Positions 28,044 to 36,431 are shown, counted from the stretch's first letter. The stretch: 64,000 nt of DNA from Agromyces fucosus (GCF_004134865.1 NZ_SDPO01000003.1:496001-560000); one strand, 5' to 3'. Made by a program: numbers and translations. Notes: a model not told the origin generated them from the letters alone.

Positions 28044-28475
28044 ATGAACGCGCTCGACGCGGAGCTCCCGGAGCTCGACTCGCTCGACGAACTCGATGCG
28101 CTCGTCGGGCGGATGCCCGGACTCCACGTGCGGTATTCCGAGGGATTCGAGCATGATCGCGACGAGGCGAGCATCGACACCGAGAGCGGACTCGAGCTGC
28201 CAGGGCTCTCGGTGAATCCGCTCGACCCGCAGCCGTGGTGGACTCGCGAGCGCGCCGACTGGCTCGCGAGGCAGCTCTGCCAGTACAAGCACCTGCGTGA
28301 GCGGAACCCCGAGCGGTTCGCCTGGGTGCTGCGCGGGCGCATCGTCGGCAGGGGCCCGGACTCGGAGCCGCTGCTCGCCGACGTCGAGCCGGTCGTGCGA
28401 CTCTCCGGGGCCGTGCTCGACGAGGCGGAGGCGAGATATCGCACTCGGTTCGATGCGGGCCGGGGGCCGGAATAG
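28044..28475 (+). CDS. DUF6098-like conserved actinobacterial protein
   Basis: A 143-residue soluble acidic protein with RMPGLHVRYSEG, LPGLSVNPLDPQPWWTR and WLARQLCQYKHL, a pattern I associate with DUF6098. No catalytic motif or signal peptide is visible. WVLRGRIVGRGPDSEPLL near the C-terminus is also conserved in that group. No function is known. It lies 63 nt after the zinc-ribbon gene, perhaps in one transcript. Confidence 0.78.
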   Translation: MNALDAELPELDSLDELDALVGRMPGLHVRYSEGFEHDRDEASIDTESGLELPGLSVNPLDPQPWWTRERADWLARQLCQYKHLRERNPERFAWVLRGRIVGRGPDSEPLLADVEPVVRLSGAVLDEAEARYRTRFDAGRGPE

Positions 28476-28545
28476 GGCGCGCTGTTCGCGCGTGCTGGCG
28501 CGCGTGTTCGCGCCTCAATCGCGCCGGATTCGACTCGCGACAGTC

Positions 28546-28575
28546 TTGGCACTCTCACGTGGAGAGTGCTAATCT
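28546..28575 (+). promoter_or_regulatory. hsp20 promoter with embedded CIRCE operator
   Basis: TTGGCACTC-N9-GAGTGCTAA (28546-28572) matches the CIRCE consensus with one mismatch, so HrcA should bind. The same bases form a promoter: TTGGCA (28546-28551), 18 nt, TAATCT (28570-28575). Confidence 0.9.
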
Positions 28576-28582
28576 GGACGTA

Positions 28583-28603
28583 GTTGAGTCGAAGGGGCTC
28601 AAC
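28583..28603 (+). promoter_or_regulatory. HAIR-like (HspR) operator
   Basis: GTTGAGT-N7-GCTCAAC matches 11 of 14 positions of the HAIR consensus CTTGAGT-N7-ACTCAAG and overlaps the expected transcription start, 10 nt after the CIRCE element. Confidence 0.65.
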
Positions 28604-28644
28604 TCCAGAATCGGCCGCTTCGGCGGCGACAGGGAGGAGAAGTC

Positions 28645-29085
28645 ATGGCCATGATGTGGGACCCGTTCCGTGAGCTCGACCGCCTCGCTGCGGACATGCT
28701 CGATTCGCGACAGGGGCCGCGGGTGATGCCGATCGACCTGCACCGCGATGGCGACCACTACGTGCTCGCCGCAGACCTGCCGGGCGTCGACCCCGGCTCG
28801 GTCGACGTGGACGTCGACGGTCAGCTGCTCACGATCCGCGCCGAGCGCACGCTGCGCGCCAACGGCGAGGTCAAGTGGCTCGCGCACGAGCGACCGAGCG
28901 GTTCGTTCCTTCGCCAGATCACCCTCGGCGAGGGTATCGACACCGCCGGCATCAGCGCGCACTACGACAACGGGGTGCTGAGCGTGATCATCCCGATGAG
29001 CGAGCGCGCGAAGCCCCGCAAGGTCGAGGTGATGAGCTCGCCGAACTCCGAGCAGCAACAGGTGACCGCGGGCTCGTCGAGCTGA
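28645..29085 (+). CDS. hsp20: Hsp20 small heat-shock protein
   Basis: A 146-residue alpha-crystallin chaperone that holds unfolding proteins in an ATP-independent way. MWDPFRELDRLAADM is the usual N-terminus; the alpha-crystallin domain runs from about 30 to 125 (VLAADLPGVDPGSVDV, SGSFLRQITL, AHYDNGVLSVIIPM). The C-terminal tail is Ser/Gln rich, and the usual IXI motif is not obvious. ATG follows GGGAGGAG. CIRCE and HAIR-like sites upstream indicate heat-shock repression by HrcA and probably HspR. A shared terminator follows. Confidence 0.95.
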   Translation: MAMMWDPFRELDRLAADMLDSRQGPRVMPIDLHRDGDHYVLAADLPGVDPGSVDVDVDGQLLTIRAERTLRANGEVKWLAHERPSGSFLRQITLGEGIDTAGISAHYDNGVLSVIIPMSERAKPRKVEVMSSPNSEQQQVTAGSSS

Positions 29086-29114
29086 CGCTCGCGAGGAGCC
29101 GACACGGCACTACG

Positions 29115-29148
29115 GGAGGCCCGCTCGCCGAATGGCGGGCGGGCCTCC
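29115..29148. terminator. bidirectional terminator
   Basis: GGAGGCCCGCTCGCC (29115-29129) pairs with GGCGGGCGGGCCTCC (29134-29148), 15 bp with one wobble and a GAAT loop. It serves hsp20 and the convergent glycosyltransferase. Confidence 0.88.
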
Positions 29149-29164
29149 GTCGTGCGCGCCGGAT

Positions 29165-30232
29165 TCACGCCGTCCGGCGGATCGGTCGGTCGGCCGTGAG
29201 TGCGCCGGCCGTGGGCACGTCGGCCGTGAGCAGGTCGGCGAAGAGATCGAGATAGTCGCGGGCCATCCGCGCGTCGGTGAAGCGGGCCTGCGCCCGCGCC
29301 CGGCACACCGTCCGGTCGAGCGCGGCGGCGTCGACGAGTGCGGACGCGAGTTCGTCGATCCCGGGTCGGACGAAGCCGGTCGCGCCGTCGTCGACGAGTT
29401 CGGGAACCGAGCCGCGCGGCGTCGCCACCACGGGAGTGCCGGTGGCCAGCGATTCGATCATCACGAGGCCGAAGGGCTCGTCCCATTGGATCGGGTTGAC
29501 GAGCGCGCACGACTCGCCCATGAGCGCGCACGTCTCGGCGGTCGACAGCTCGCCGATGTACTCCGCGTTCCGGCCGAGCAGTGGGCGCACGGCCTCGGCG
29601 AAGTACGCCTGCTCGGCCGGCTCCCGCATCTTCGCGGCGATGCGGAGCGGAATGCCGGCGCGCTCCGCCACGCGGATCGCCTCGACGACGCCCTTGGTCG
29701 GGTTCATCCGGCCGACGAAGCAGGCGCTGCTGCCGCCCGGCCCCATCGGCACGTCGGTGACGCGGATGCCGTGATGGATGACGCGCGCGATGCGCACCGA
29801 CCCGGCCGTCGAAGCGTGGTGGTGGGAGATGGCGACGAACGCCATGTCGGGCGATGCGGCGCCGTACAGCTCCTGCACGAGCGGGATGAACGGTCCGTGC
29901 GCGATGGTGACGACCGGTGCCATGGCGGCCGTTCGGGCGAGGATCGGGCCCGCGAGCGTGTTGTCGACGATGACGTCGACGTCGTCGAACTGCGCGTACG
30001 CGCGAATGAGGTGCCGCATCTCGTGCGTCGTGAGGCCCATCGTGTCGGAGCCCGAGGGAGGGAAGCCGGGCAGCCGCTCGACCGGCGAGGTGCTGTCACC
30101 GGATGCCGCGAGCACGACGTCGTGGCCGGTGCGAACGATCGCCCGGGCCAGCGTGTCGATGAACGACTCGATGCCGCCGTACGCCGGTGGCGGCACGGGG
30201 ATCCACGGTGGGGCGATGATGCCGATTCGCAT
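29165..30232 (-). CDS. GT4-family glycosyltransferase
   Basis: A 355-residue GT-B glycosyltransferase. MRIGIIAPPWIPVPPPAYGG is the N-terminal donor/acceptor-domain start; the C-terminal half has CFVGRMNPTKGV, EYIGELSTAE, IQWDEPFGLVMIESLATGTP and VVATPRGSVPELV, the EX7E-type nucleotide-sugar site. ATG 30232 follows GGAGG. It is the second gene of an operon, 14 nt behind the debranching enzyme, so it probably acts on the same storage or osmolyte glycan. Donor and acceptor are not readable. Confidence 0.9.
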   Translation of the reverse strand: MRIGIIAPPWIPVPPPAYGGIESFIDTLARAIVRTGHDVVLAASGDSTSPVERLPGFPPSGSDTMGLTTHEMRHLIRAYAQFDDVDVIVDNTLAGPILARTAAMAPVVTIAHGPFIPLVQELYGAASPDMAFVAISHHHASTAGSVRIARVIHHGIRVTDVPMGPGGSSACFVGRMNPTKGVVEAIRVAERAGIPLRIAAKMREPAEQAYFAEAVRPLLGRNAEYIGELSTAETCALMGESCALVNPIQWDEPFGLVMIESLATGTPVVATPRGSVPELVDDGATGFVRPGIDELASALVDAAALDRTVCRARAQARFTDARMARDYLDLFADLLTADVPTAGALTADRPIRRTA

Positions 30233-30246
30233 GGGACACCTCCAGT

Positions 30247-32373
30247 TCAGGCGCGGGAGGGACCGCGCGGGGCCGTATGCAGGGTGATGTGGTCGGGCAG
30301 CCCCGTCACCGAGGTGTCGTCGCGGCCGAAATCGAGGGACACCCGTGTACCGGCGAACGGCACGTTCACGAGGTGGACGTCGCCGAACTCGGGCGGGATC
30401 GCCGGAGCGAGCCAGAGCTCGCCCGTGGGCACCGAGGGATCGAGCCGCAGCATGCTGCGCAGCAGGAGGAACGGCGCGGCGGCGGCCCACGCCTGCGGCG
30501 AGCACGACGCCGGGTAGACGACGGGCTCCGCGTACTGCCCGCGATCGAACCCGCAGAAGAGCTCGGGCAGTCGGCCGCCGAAGTGGGTCGCCGCGTCGAG
30601 CAGCCCGACGATGACGCGGTGCGCCTCCTCGACGAAGCCGTAGCGCATGAGGCCGGCGGCGACGATCGCGCTGTCGTGCGGCCAGACCGAGCCGTTGTGA
30701 TAGCTCGCGGGGTTGTAGGCGCCCATGTCGGAGGCGAGCGTGCGCACGCCCCAGCCGGTGAACATCGTGTCCGACAGCAGCAGCTCGGCCACCGCCGCGG
30801 CCTTGTCGTCGTCGACGATGCCGCTCCACAGGCAGTGGCCCATGTTCGAGGTGCAGGCGTCGACCGGTCGCTTGTCGCGGTCGAGCGCGACGGCGAAGCA
30901 CCGGCGTTCCGGGATCCAGAACCGCTCGTTGAAGCGCGCCTTCAGCTCGGTGGCCTTCGCGTTCCACCGGTCGATGCCGGCGTGGTCGCCACGCGCTGCG
31001 GCGATCGTCGCCCGGGCGCGGTAGGCGGCGTACACGTAGCCCTGCACCTCGCAGAGCGCGATCGGCGCCGTCGCGAGGGTGCCGTCGGCGAAGTTGATGC
31101 CGTCCCACGAGTCCTTCCAGCCCTGGTTGATCAGGCCGAAGTCGTTGTGCCGTGCGTACTCGACGAATCCGTCGCCGTCGCGATCGCCGTCACGTTCGAT
31201 CCACTCGAGGGCACGGTCGGCCGCCGCGATGAGTTCTTCGGTGGCGTCGTCGTCGGGCAGTGCGCCCCAGGCCGCGAGCTCGCCGAGCAGGAAGACGAAC
31301 AGCGGCGTGGCGTCGATCGAGCCGTAGTAGACCGATTCGCCGCCGAGGGCGAGGTTCGTGGTGGCGCCCAGGCGGACCTCGTGCAGGATCCGGCCGGGTT
31401 GCTCCTCGGACGCCGGGTCGGACTTCGAGCCCTGGAGCTCTGCGAGGGTCTGCAGCGTGCCGACGGCGAGCGTCGGGTCGAGGCCGAGCGTCATGTACGA
31501 GGCGAGCAGCGAGTCGCGCCCGAACAGCGCCATGAACCACGGCACGCCGGCGGCGACCACCGCCCGCTCGGGATGGCGGGGATCGAAGATCCGGAGGGAA
31601 CCGAGGTCTCGTTGACTCTGCAGCATGATGCGCTCGACGTCGTCGTCGCCGAACGTGGGCACCCACATCGAGGACTGCCACTGGGTGAGCCGGCGGGCCG
31701 GACTCGACTCGTGCAGGGGAGCCCCGACGGGGTCGAGTTCGACCTCTTCTCCGTGGAGCGTCGGCGTGATCGTGATGCGCTGGGTCCAGGATCCGTGCGG
31801 AGGCAGGCCGACCTCGAACACGAGTCGAGGGGCGTCGACGGATGCCTCGGCGGCGGTGACGACCACCCCGAGTCGATCGGGTGCGTTCGCCGACTCGGCG
31901 CGCAGCCGGCCGTCCGGGCCGGCGGCGAGCGGGTGGGCGGCGCCGCCGGCCCGTTCCTCCTTCACCTCGAAGATGTCGGCGAAGTCGGCCTCGAGGGCGA
32001 GTTCCACCCGGCAGGTCATCGGCACGCGCGAGTAGTTGCGGATGGTGATCTCCTCGCGGAGCCCGCAGTCGATCCGGCGGTCGCGCTCGACGGTGAGCGG
32101 GGTGTCGGCTCGACCGGGGAGGTGCCCGGCGCGTCCGACGACGAGCGCCCGGAAGGGCTCGGGCGTCATCGCCGAGAGGGGTTCGATGGGAGCGCCGTCG
32201 ATGAGGAGGGTCGAGCGCGACACGAGCCGGGTGTCGCGGAAGAACATCCCGTGCGGGAGTTCGGGAACGATGTCGCCGTTCGCGTGCGAGACGCAGAACG
32301 ACGAGCCCTCGACGATCGTGATGGCGCCGGCTCCCGCCGGCTGAGCAAGCGTGTCCGTGTTCCAGCCCGTCAT
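30247..32373 (-). CDS. glycogen-debranching-type glycoside hydrolase (GDE N and C domains)
   Basis: A 708-residue cytoplasmic enzyme without signal peptide. The N-terminal beta domain (about 15-220) shows FCVSHANGDI, HGMFFRDTRLVS and REEITIRNYS, as in GDE_N_bis proteins. The (alpha/alpha)6 domain follows with VPWFMALFGRDSLLASYMTL, LINQGWKDSWDGINFADG and ELFCGFDRGQYAEPVVYP, the amylo-alpha-1,6-glucosidase type core. ATG 32373 (MTGWNTDTLAQP) follows AAGGG. Predicted to cleave alpha-1,6 or related glucosidic links. Its partner is the GT4 gene. True substrate could be trehalose- or sucrose-like rather than glycogen. Confidence 0.88.
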   Translation of the reverse strand: MTGWNTDTLAQPAGAGAITIVEGSSFCVSHANGDIVPELPHGMFFRDTRLVSRSTLLIDGAPIEPLSAMTPEPFRALVVGRAGHLPGRADTPLTVERDRRIDCGLREEITIRNYSRVPMTCRVELALEADFADIFEVKEERAGGAAHPLAAGPDGRLRAESANAPDRLGVVVTAAEASVDAPRLVFEVGLPPHGSWTQRITITPTLHGEEVELDPVGAPLHESSPARRLTQWQSSMWVPTFGDDDVERIMLQSQRDLGSLRIFDPRHPERAVVAAGVPWFMALFGRDSLLASYMTLGLDPTLAVGTLQTLAELQGSKSDPASEEQPGRILHEVRLGATTNLALGGESVYYGSIDATPLFVFLLGELAAWGALPDDDATEELIAAADRALEWIERDGDRDGDGFVEYARHNDFGLINQGWKDSWDGINFADGTLATAPIALCEVQGYVYAAYRARATIAAARGDHAGIDRWNAKATELKARFNERFWIPERRCFAVALDRDKRPVDACTSNMGHCLWSGIVDDDKAAAVAELLLSDTMFTGWGVRTLASDMGAYNPASYHNGSVWPHDSAIVAAGLMRYGFVEEAHRVIVGLLDAATHFGGRLPELFCGFDRGQYAEPVVYPASCSPQAWAAAAPFLLLRSMLRLDPSVPTGELWLAPAIPPEFGDVHLVNVPFAGTRVSLDFGRDDTSVTGLPDHITLHTAPRGPSRA

Positions 32374-32509
32374 GAGACCGCCCTTCGGGTGAGCGACTGA
32401 CCGGCGCCATGCTCGCAACGGCGCCGGTCGCATGGATTCTCACCGTACGCACGGACGGACCCGGCCACGAGGGGATTGACAGCGGCGCCGTGATGCGTGA
32501 GCGCGCGAC

Positions 32510-32540
32510 GGCGGAGCGCGGTCGAGGACCACGCTCCGCC
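32510..32540 (-). terminator. hairpin downstream of the DJ-1/PfpI gene
   Basis: GGCGGAGCGCGGTC (32510-32523) pairs with GACCACGCTCCGCC (32527-32540) with one mismatch, about 32 nt past the reverse-strand stop at 32572. Confidence 0.6.
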
Positions 32541-32571
32541 GCTCCGTCCGGCGGATCAGCCCGTCAGTTGC

Positions 32572-33270
32572 TCAGGCGAGCGCCTCGATCACCTGCTGCG
32601 CCACCGATGCGCTCGACTGCGGGTTCTGCCCGCTGACCAGGTTGCCGTCGACGACCACGTGATCGCTCCAGGGCGCGGCCGAGTCGATGACGAGGCCCGC
32701 ATCGCGCAGCGCGGACTCGACCCACCAAGGCGTGTTCTCGCCGGTGCCGCCGGTTCGCTCCTCCTCGTCGGTGAAGACCGTGAGGCGCCGGCCCGCGAAC
32801 GCGTTCGAGCCGTCGGCGCGCTTCGCCGAGAGCAGGGCGGCGGGCCCGTGGCAGAACGGGGCGATGATGGTGCCCGCGTCGTTCGCAGCGACGAGCACGC
32901 GGCCGACGTTCGCGTCGAACGCGAGGTCGGTCATGGGGCCATGGCCGCCGGGCAGCACGATCGCGGCGTAGTCGGACGCATCGACGTCGGCGACGGGAAT
33001 CGCCGCCGCGAGGTCTGCGGCGATGGCGTCGAGGTAGGCCGAGAGTTCGGCGGCCTGGGCCTCGCCGCCGGTCTGCGCGGGGTCGAGGCTGCCGGCGTCG
33101 ACCGGTGGGGTGACGCCGCCCGGCGTGGCGATCGTGACCTCGTGGCCGGCGGCCACGAGGTCGCGATGGGCGGTCACGAGCTCTTCGGCCCAGAATCCGG
33201 TCGGATACTGCGTGCCGTCCTTCATCGTGAGCGAATTCGCGCCGGTGACGATCATGAGGATGCTGCTCAT
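32572..33270 (-). CDS. DJ-1/PfpI family protein (class I glutamine amidotransferase-like)
   Basis: A 232-residue DJ-1 superfamily protein of the Hsp31-like type: ILMIVTGANSLTMKDGTQYP at the N-terminus, GHEVTIATPGG, LPGGHGPMTDLA and the nucleophile elbow APFCHGPAALL with Cys140. Relatives act as glyoxalases (methylglyoxal to lactate) or protein deglycases. It lies downstream of an aldo/keto reductase and an MFS gene on the same strand with short gaps, which suggests a reactive-carbonyl detoxification cassette (inference). The start follows AAAGGG. Confidence 0.9.
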   Translation of the reverse strand: MSSILMIVTGANSLTMKDGTQYPTGFWAEELVTAHRDLVAAGHEVTIATPGGVTPPVDAGSLDPAQTGGEAQAAELSAYLDAIAADLAAAIPVADVDASDYAAIVLPGGHGPMTDLAFDANVGRVLVAANDAGTIIAPFCHGPAALLSAKRADGSNAFAGRRLTVFTDEEERTGGTGENTPWWVESALRDAGLVIDSAAPWSDHVVVDGNLVSGQNPQSSASVAQQVIEALA

Positions 33271-33285
33271 CGGGGGTTCCCTTTC

Positions 33286-33309
33286 GGTGCTGGTGCTGGT
33301 GCTGGTGCT
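33286..33309. repeat. four tandem GGTGCT hexamers in the leader of the DJ-1 gene
   Basis: GGTGCT is repeated four times, then decays. It lies in the 63-nt gap between the aldo/keto reductase stop (33334) and the DJ-1 start, 16 nt upstream of the start codon, so copy number could change translation. Confidence 0.75.
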
Positions 33310-33333
33310 TGTATTGGTGTTTGGTGCCGCGCC

Positions 33334-34176
33334 TCAGGCGGCGTGGAACTCGGCGGGGTGCGGGCCCGTGCGGCCGTCGCGCTCGAGCATGTCGATCACC
33401 GCGAGTTCGTCGGCCGCCAGCTCGAAGCCGAAGACGTCGAGGTTCTCGGCGATGCGGCTCGGCGTCACGGACTTCGGGATCACGACGCGCCCCTGCTGCA
33501 GATGCCAGCGCAGCACGACCTGCGCGGGCGTCACCCCGTGACGTGCGGCGACGTCGACGACGGATGCCTCGCCGAGCACGGCGCCCTGCGCGAGCGGGCT
33601 CCAGGCCTCGGTGACGATGCCGTGCCGCTCGTTCGCCGCGACCGTTGCCCGGTTCTGGAGTGCGGGATGCAGCTCGACCTGGTTCACCGCGGGCACGACG
33701 GTGCTCGAGGCGAGGAGGCGGTCGAGGTGCTCGGGTTCGAAGTTTGAGACGCCGATCGCCCGCACACGTCCGTCGGCGTAGAGCCGCTCGAGTGCTCGCC
33801 AGGTGTCGAGGTAGAGCCCGCGCTCCGGCGTCGGCCAGTGGATCAGCGAGAGGTCGAGCTGCTCGAGCCCGAGCTTCGCGAGGCTGTCGTCGAACGCGCG
33901 CAGCGCCCGGTCGTAGCCCTGGTCGGAGTTCCAGATCTTCGTCGTGATGAAGAGGTCGTCACGGGCGATGCCGGAATCGGCGATGGCCCGGCCGACGCCC
34001 GCCTCGTTGCCGTAGATCGCGGCAGTGTCGATGCTGCGGTATCCGGCGTCGAGCGCGGTGGCGACCGCGGACGTCGTCTCGTCGTCGGGCACCTGGTAGA
34101 CGCCGAAGCCGAGCTGCGGCATCCGCACGCCGTTGTTGAGGGTGATGGCGGGCACGGCGGTGGTGAGGTCGGTCAT
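33334..34176 (-). CDS. aldo/keto reductase (AKR, small type)
   Basis: A 280-residue NADPH-dependent reductase of the 2,5-diketogluconate reductase-like type. The catalytic tetrad is intact: Asp50, Tyr55 (DTAAIYGNE), Lys80 (TTKIW) and His113 (LIHWP). GVSNFEPEHL and the C-terminal IPKSVTPSRI cofactor loop are present. The usual substrates are aldehydes and ketones such as methylglyoxal. It lies 32 nt after the MFS gene and before the DJ-1 gene; all three are likely one operon opposite the MarR gene. Confidence 0.93.
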   Translation of the reverse strand: MTDLTTAVPAITLNNGVRMPQLGFGVYQVPDDETTSAVATALDAGYRSIDTAAIYGNEAGVGRAIADSGIARDDLFITTKIWNSDQGYDRALRAFDDSLAKLGLEQLDLSLIHWPTPERGLYLDTWRALERLYADGRVRAIGVSNFEPEHLDRLLASSTVVPAVNQVELHPALQNRATVAANERHGIVTEAWSPLAQGAVLGEASVVDVAARHGVTPAQVVLRWHLQQGRVVIPKSVTPSRIAENLDVFGFELAADELAVIDMLERDGRTGPHPAEFHAA

Positions 34177-34208
34177 GGTCTCGCTTTCGGTGTTCGGAGA
34201 GTGGGGGT

Positions 34209-35420
34209 TCAGGCCGCGGTTGCCGCGGTGGATCCGGTGTCGAGGAGCACGGGGCCCGAGGCATCCGCTCGGGGGAGTCGCCGCGCGGTCACGGCGGCGA
34301 CGACCATGACGGCGAGCGCCACGGCGGTGATGATCGCGCCCACCCAGATGGGCGAGGTGTAGCCGAGGCCTGCGGCGATCGTGAGTCCGCCGGTCCAGGC
34401 GCCGAGCGCGTTGCCGAGGTTGAAGGCGGCGATGTTCGCCCCCGATGCGAGCGTCGGAGCGCCCTCGGCGAAGCGCATCACGCGGCTCTGCAGGGCGGGC
34501 ACCGTGCCGAAACCGAAGCCGCCCATCGCGGTCAGGAGCACCACCGTGGCGACGGGGTTCGGAGCGAGCCAGGCGAAGAGCACGAGCACGACGAGCAGCG
34601 CCGAGATGAAGCCCAGCAGGGTGCCGTCGATCGAGCGATCGGCGAGGCGTCCGCCGATCCAGTTGCCGACGACGAGGCCGGCACCGAAGAGCACGAGGAG
34701 CCACGGCACGGCGCTCGAGGCGAATCCGCTCACCTCGGTGAGCGTGTACGCGATGTAGGTGAACGCGCCGAACATGCCGCCGAAACCGAGCACGGTCACG
34801 GCGAGCGAGAGCCACACTTGACCCGAGCGGAACGCCGTGAGTTCACGGCGGAGGCTCGGTGCCGGGCCGTCGGTGCGGAGGTTCGGCACGAGCGTCGCGA
34901 TGCCGATGAGCGCGATCACGCCGATGGCCGAGATCGCCCAGAAGGTCGATCGCCAGCCGAACTCCTGGCCGAGGAACGTGCCGAACGGCACGCCGAGCAC
35001 GTTGGCCGCGGTGAGGCCGGTGAACATGATCGCGATCGCGCCGGCCGCCTTCTCGGGGGCGACGAGGCCTGCGGCGACCACCGAACCGATGCCGAAGAAG
35101 GCGCCGTGGCAGAGCGCCGCGATGACGCGGCCGGTCATCATGAGTTCGTAGGTGGGCGCCATGGCCGAGATCGCGTTGCCCGCGATGAAGAGCACGAGGA
35201 GGCCCGCGAGCACCGGCTTGCGGGGGAGGCGGGTGGTGGCGGCCGTCAGGCCGAGGGCGCCGACCACGACTGCGAGCGCGTAGCCCGAGATCAGCCAGCC
35301 GGCGGCGGCCTCGGTGACGCCGAAGTCGGCTGCGACCTCGGGCAGCAGGCCCATGATCACGAACTCGGTGAGCCCGATGCCGAAGCCCCCGATGGCGAGG
35401 GCGATGAGACCGAGGGGCAT
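34209..35420 (-). CDS. MFS drug/sugar efflux transporter (AraJ/YdhP-like)
   Basis: A 403-residue protein with 12 membrane segments. The start MPLGLIALAIGGFGIGLTEF is typical of the AraJ/NepI/YdhP branch of DHA1 exporters; GRVIAALCHGAFFGIGSV matches the motif C-like region of antiporters. Substrate unknown. It is divergent from a MarR gene across 120 bp containing several TTGC/GCAA palindromes, and heads the MFS-AKR-DJ-1 cluster. Confidence 0.92.
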   Translation of the reverse strand: MPLGLIALAIGGFGIGLTEFVIMGLLPEVAADFGVTEAAAGWLISGYALAVVVGALGLTAATTRLPRKPVLAGLLVLFIAGNAISAMAPTYELMMTGRVIAALCHGAFFGIGSVVAAGLVAPEKAAGAIAIMFTGLTAANVLGVPFGTFLGQEFGWRSTFWAISAIGVIALIGIATLVPNLRTDGPAPSLRRELTAFRSGQVWLSLAVTVLGFGGMFGAFTYIAYTLTEVSGFASSAVPWLLVLFGAGLVVGNWIGGRLADRSIDGTLLGFISALLVVLVLFAWLAPNPVATVVLLTAMGGFGFGTVPALQSRVMRFAEGAPTLASGANIAAFNLGNALGAWTGGLTIAAGLGYTSPIWVGAIITAVALAVMVVAAVTARRLPRADASGPVLLDTGSTAATAA

Positions 35421-35448
35421 TGGTGGTTCTCCTGTTAGACTCGGACGA

Positions 35449-35522
35449 ATAGTTGCAGACGCGCTCTATTGCACGGCAGGGATTAATACTTGCACGCGCA
35501 ATTAGAAAGCGCAAGCAACTAT
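35449..35522. promoter_or_regulatory. divergent MFS/MarR operator region
   Basis: ATAGTTGC (35449-35456) and GCAACTAT (35515-35522) are exact inverted repeats flanking the region, with a central palindrome TTGC-ACGC-GCAA (35490-35501). The spacing suggests two or three MarR dimers controlling both directions. Confidence 0.6.
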
Positions 35523-35540
35523 CTGAGTCGAGGAGGAGAC

Positions 35541-35999
35541 ATGGGCATCGCCGACGACGCCGTCGAGGTGCGTGCGCAGGGCTGGCGCACGCTCGCCGCG
35601 CTGCACGGGCTCATCGAGGCCGAGCTCGAGCGTGCGCTCGCGGCATCCGTCGACCTCTCCGTCGTGGAGTACACCGTGCTCGACGCGCTCAACCGCCAAG
35701 ACGGCTGGCACATGCGCATGCAGCAGCTCGCCCGTGCCGCGGCGCTCAGCCCGAGCGCGACGACGCGGCTCGTGAACCGGCTCGAAGACCGGGCGCTGCT
35801 CACGCGCATCCTCTGCGCCGACGACCGGCGCGGCATCTACACCGAGCTCACCGCTGCGGGCCGCGCACTCTACGAGCGGGCGCGGCCGATCCACGACGAG
35901 ACGCTCGAGCGGGTGCTCGCCGAAGCGGGGGAGCAGCCCGAGCTCTCACCTGTCGTGGAGGCGCTGCACGGCGTGGCGCTGCCGGCTGTGCACTCCTGA
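35541..35999 (+). CDS. MarR family transcriptional regulator
   Basis: A 152-residue winged-helix regulator: VVEYTVLDALN, MRMQQLARAAALSPSATTRLVNRLE as the recognition helix region, and the wing LCADDRRGIYTELT. ATG 35541 sits behind AGGAGGAG; an upstream in-frame ATG at 35490 lies inside the operator region and lacks such a site. Divergent from the MFS gene, it most likely represses MFS-AKR-DJ-1 and itself, released by a small hydrophobic or electrophilic ligand (family knowledge). Confidence 0.92.
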   Translation: MGIADDAVEVRAQGWRTLAALHGLIEAELERALAASVDLSVVEYTVLDALNRQDGWHMRMQQLARAAALSPSATTRLVNRLEDRALLTRILCADDRRGIYTELTAAGRALYERARPIHDETLERVLAEAGEQPELSPVVEALHGVALPAVHS

Positions 36000-36008
36000 G
36001 CTGAGCGG

Positions 36009-36431
36009 TCAGGCTGCGTTCGCCGAGATGTTCACCAGCCAGGTCACGCCGTAGCCGTCGGTGCACATGCCGAATGCGTCGCCCCAGGGCGCCACCTCCA
36101 GCGGCACGATCTCACTGCCGCTCGCGAGCAGCTTCTCCCAGTAGCCGCGGAGCACGGCGTCGTCGTCGGGTCCGCCCGAGAGCGAGATCGAGATCGGCCC
36201 GCCGGTTCCGGGGTCGCCCATCGAGCTGGGCGTGTCGGCGCCCATCAGCACGATGCCGCCGTCGCCTTCGAGTTGGCCGTGCATGAGCTTGTCGGCGTCG
36301 GCCGGGTCGTCGGCCTGGCCGAACTCGGCGAAGGTGCTCGTCGTGAGCTCGCCGCCGAAGACCGAATGATAGAACTCCAGCGCTTGCCGCGCGTTGCCGG
36401 CGAAGTTGACGTACGGGTTGAGCGTGACCAT
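36009..36431 (-). CDS. PhnB-like VOC family protein
   Basis: A 140-residue protein of the PhnB/YjdN type: LNPYVNFAGNARQALEFYHSVFG at the N-terminus, LMHGQLEGDGG, SISLSGG and WGDAFGMCTDGYGVTWLVN at the end. Two VOC beta-alpha-beta-beta-beta units are implied. Function of this group is unknown. It is convergent with the MarR gene (9-nt gap) and divergent from the ArsR gene. Confidence 0.9.
   Translation of the reverse strand: MVTLNPYVNFAGNARQALEFYHSVFGGELTTSTFAEFGQADDPADADKLMHGQLEGDGGIVLMGADTPSSMGDPGTGGPISISLSGGPDDDAVLRGYWEKLLASGSEIVPLEVAPWGDAFGMCTDGYGVTWLVNISANAA

Noticed and set aside
32473-32480. TTGACA on the forward strand
   Set aside because: No forward gene follows; both neighbours are on the reverse strand and no -10 is visible.
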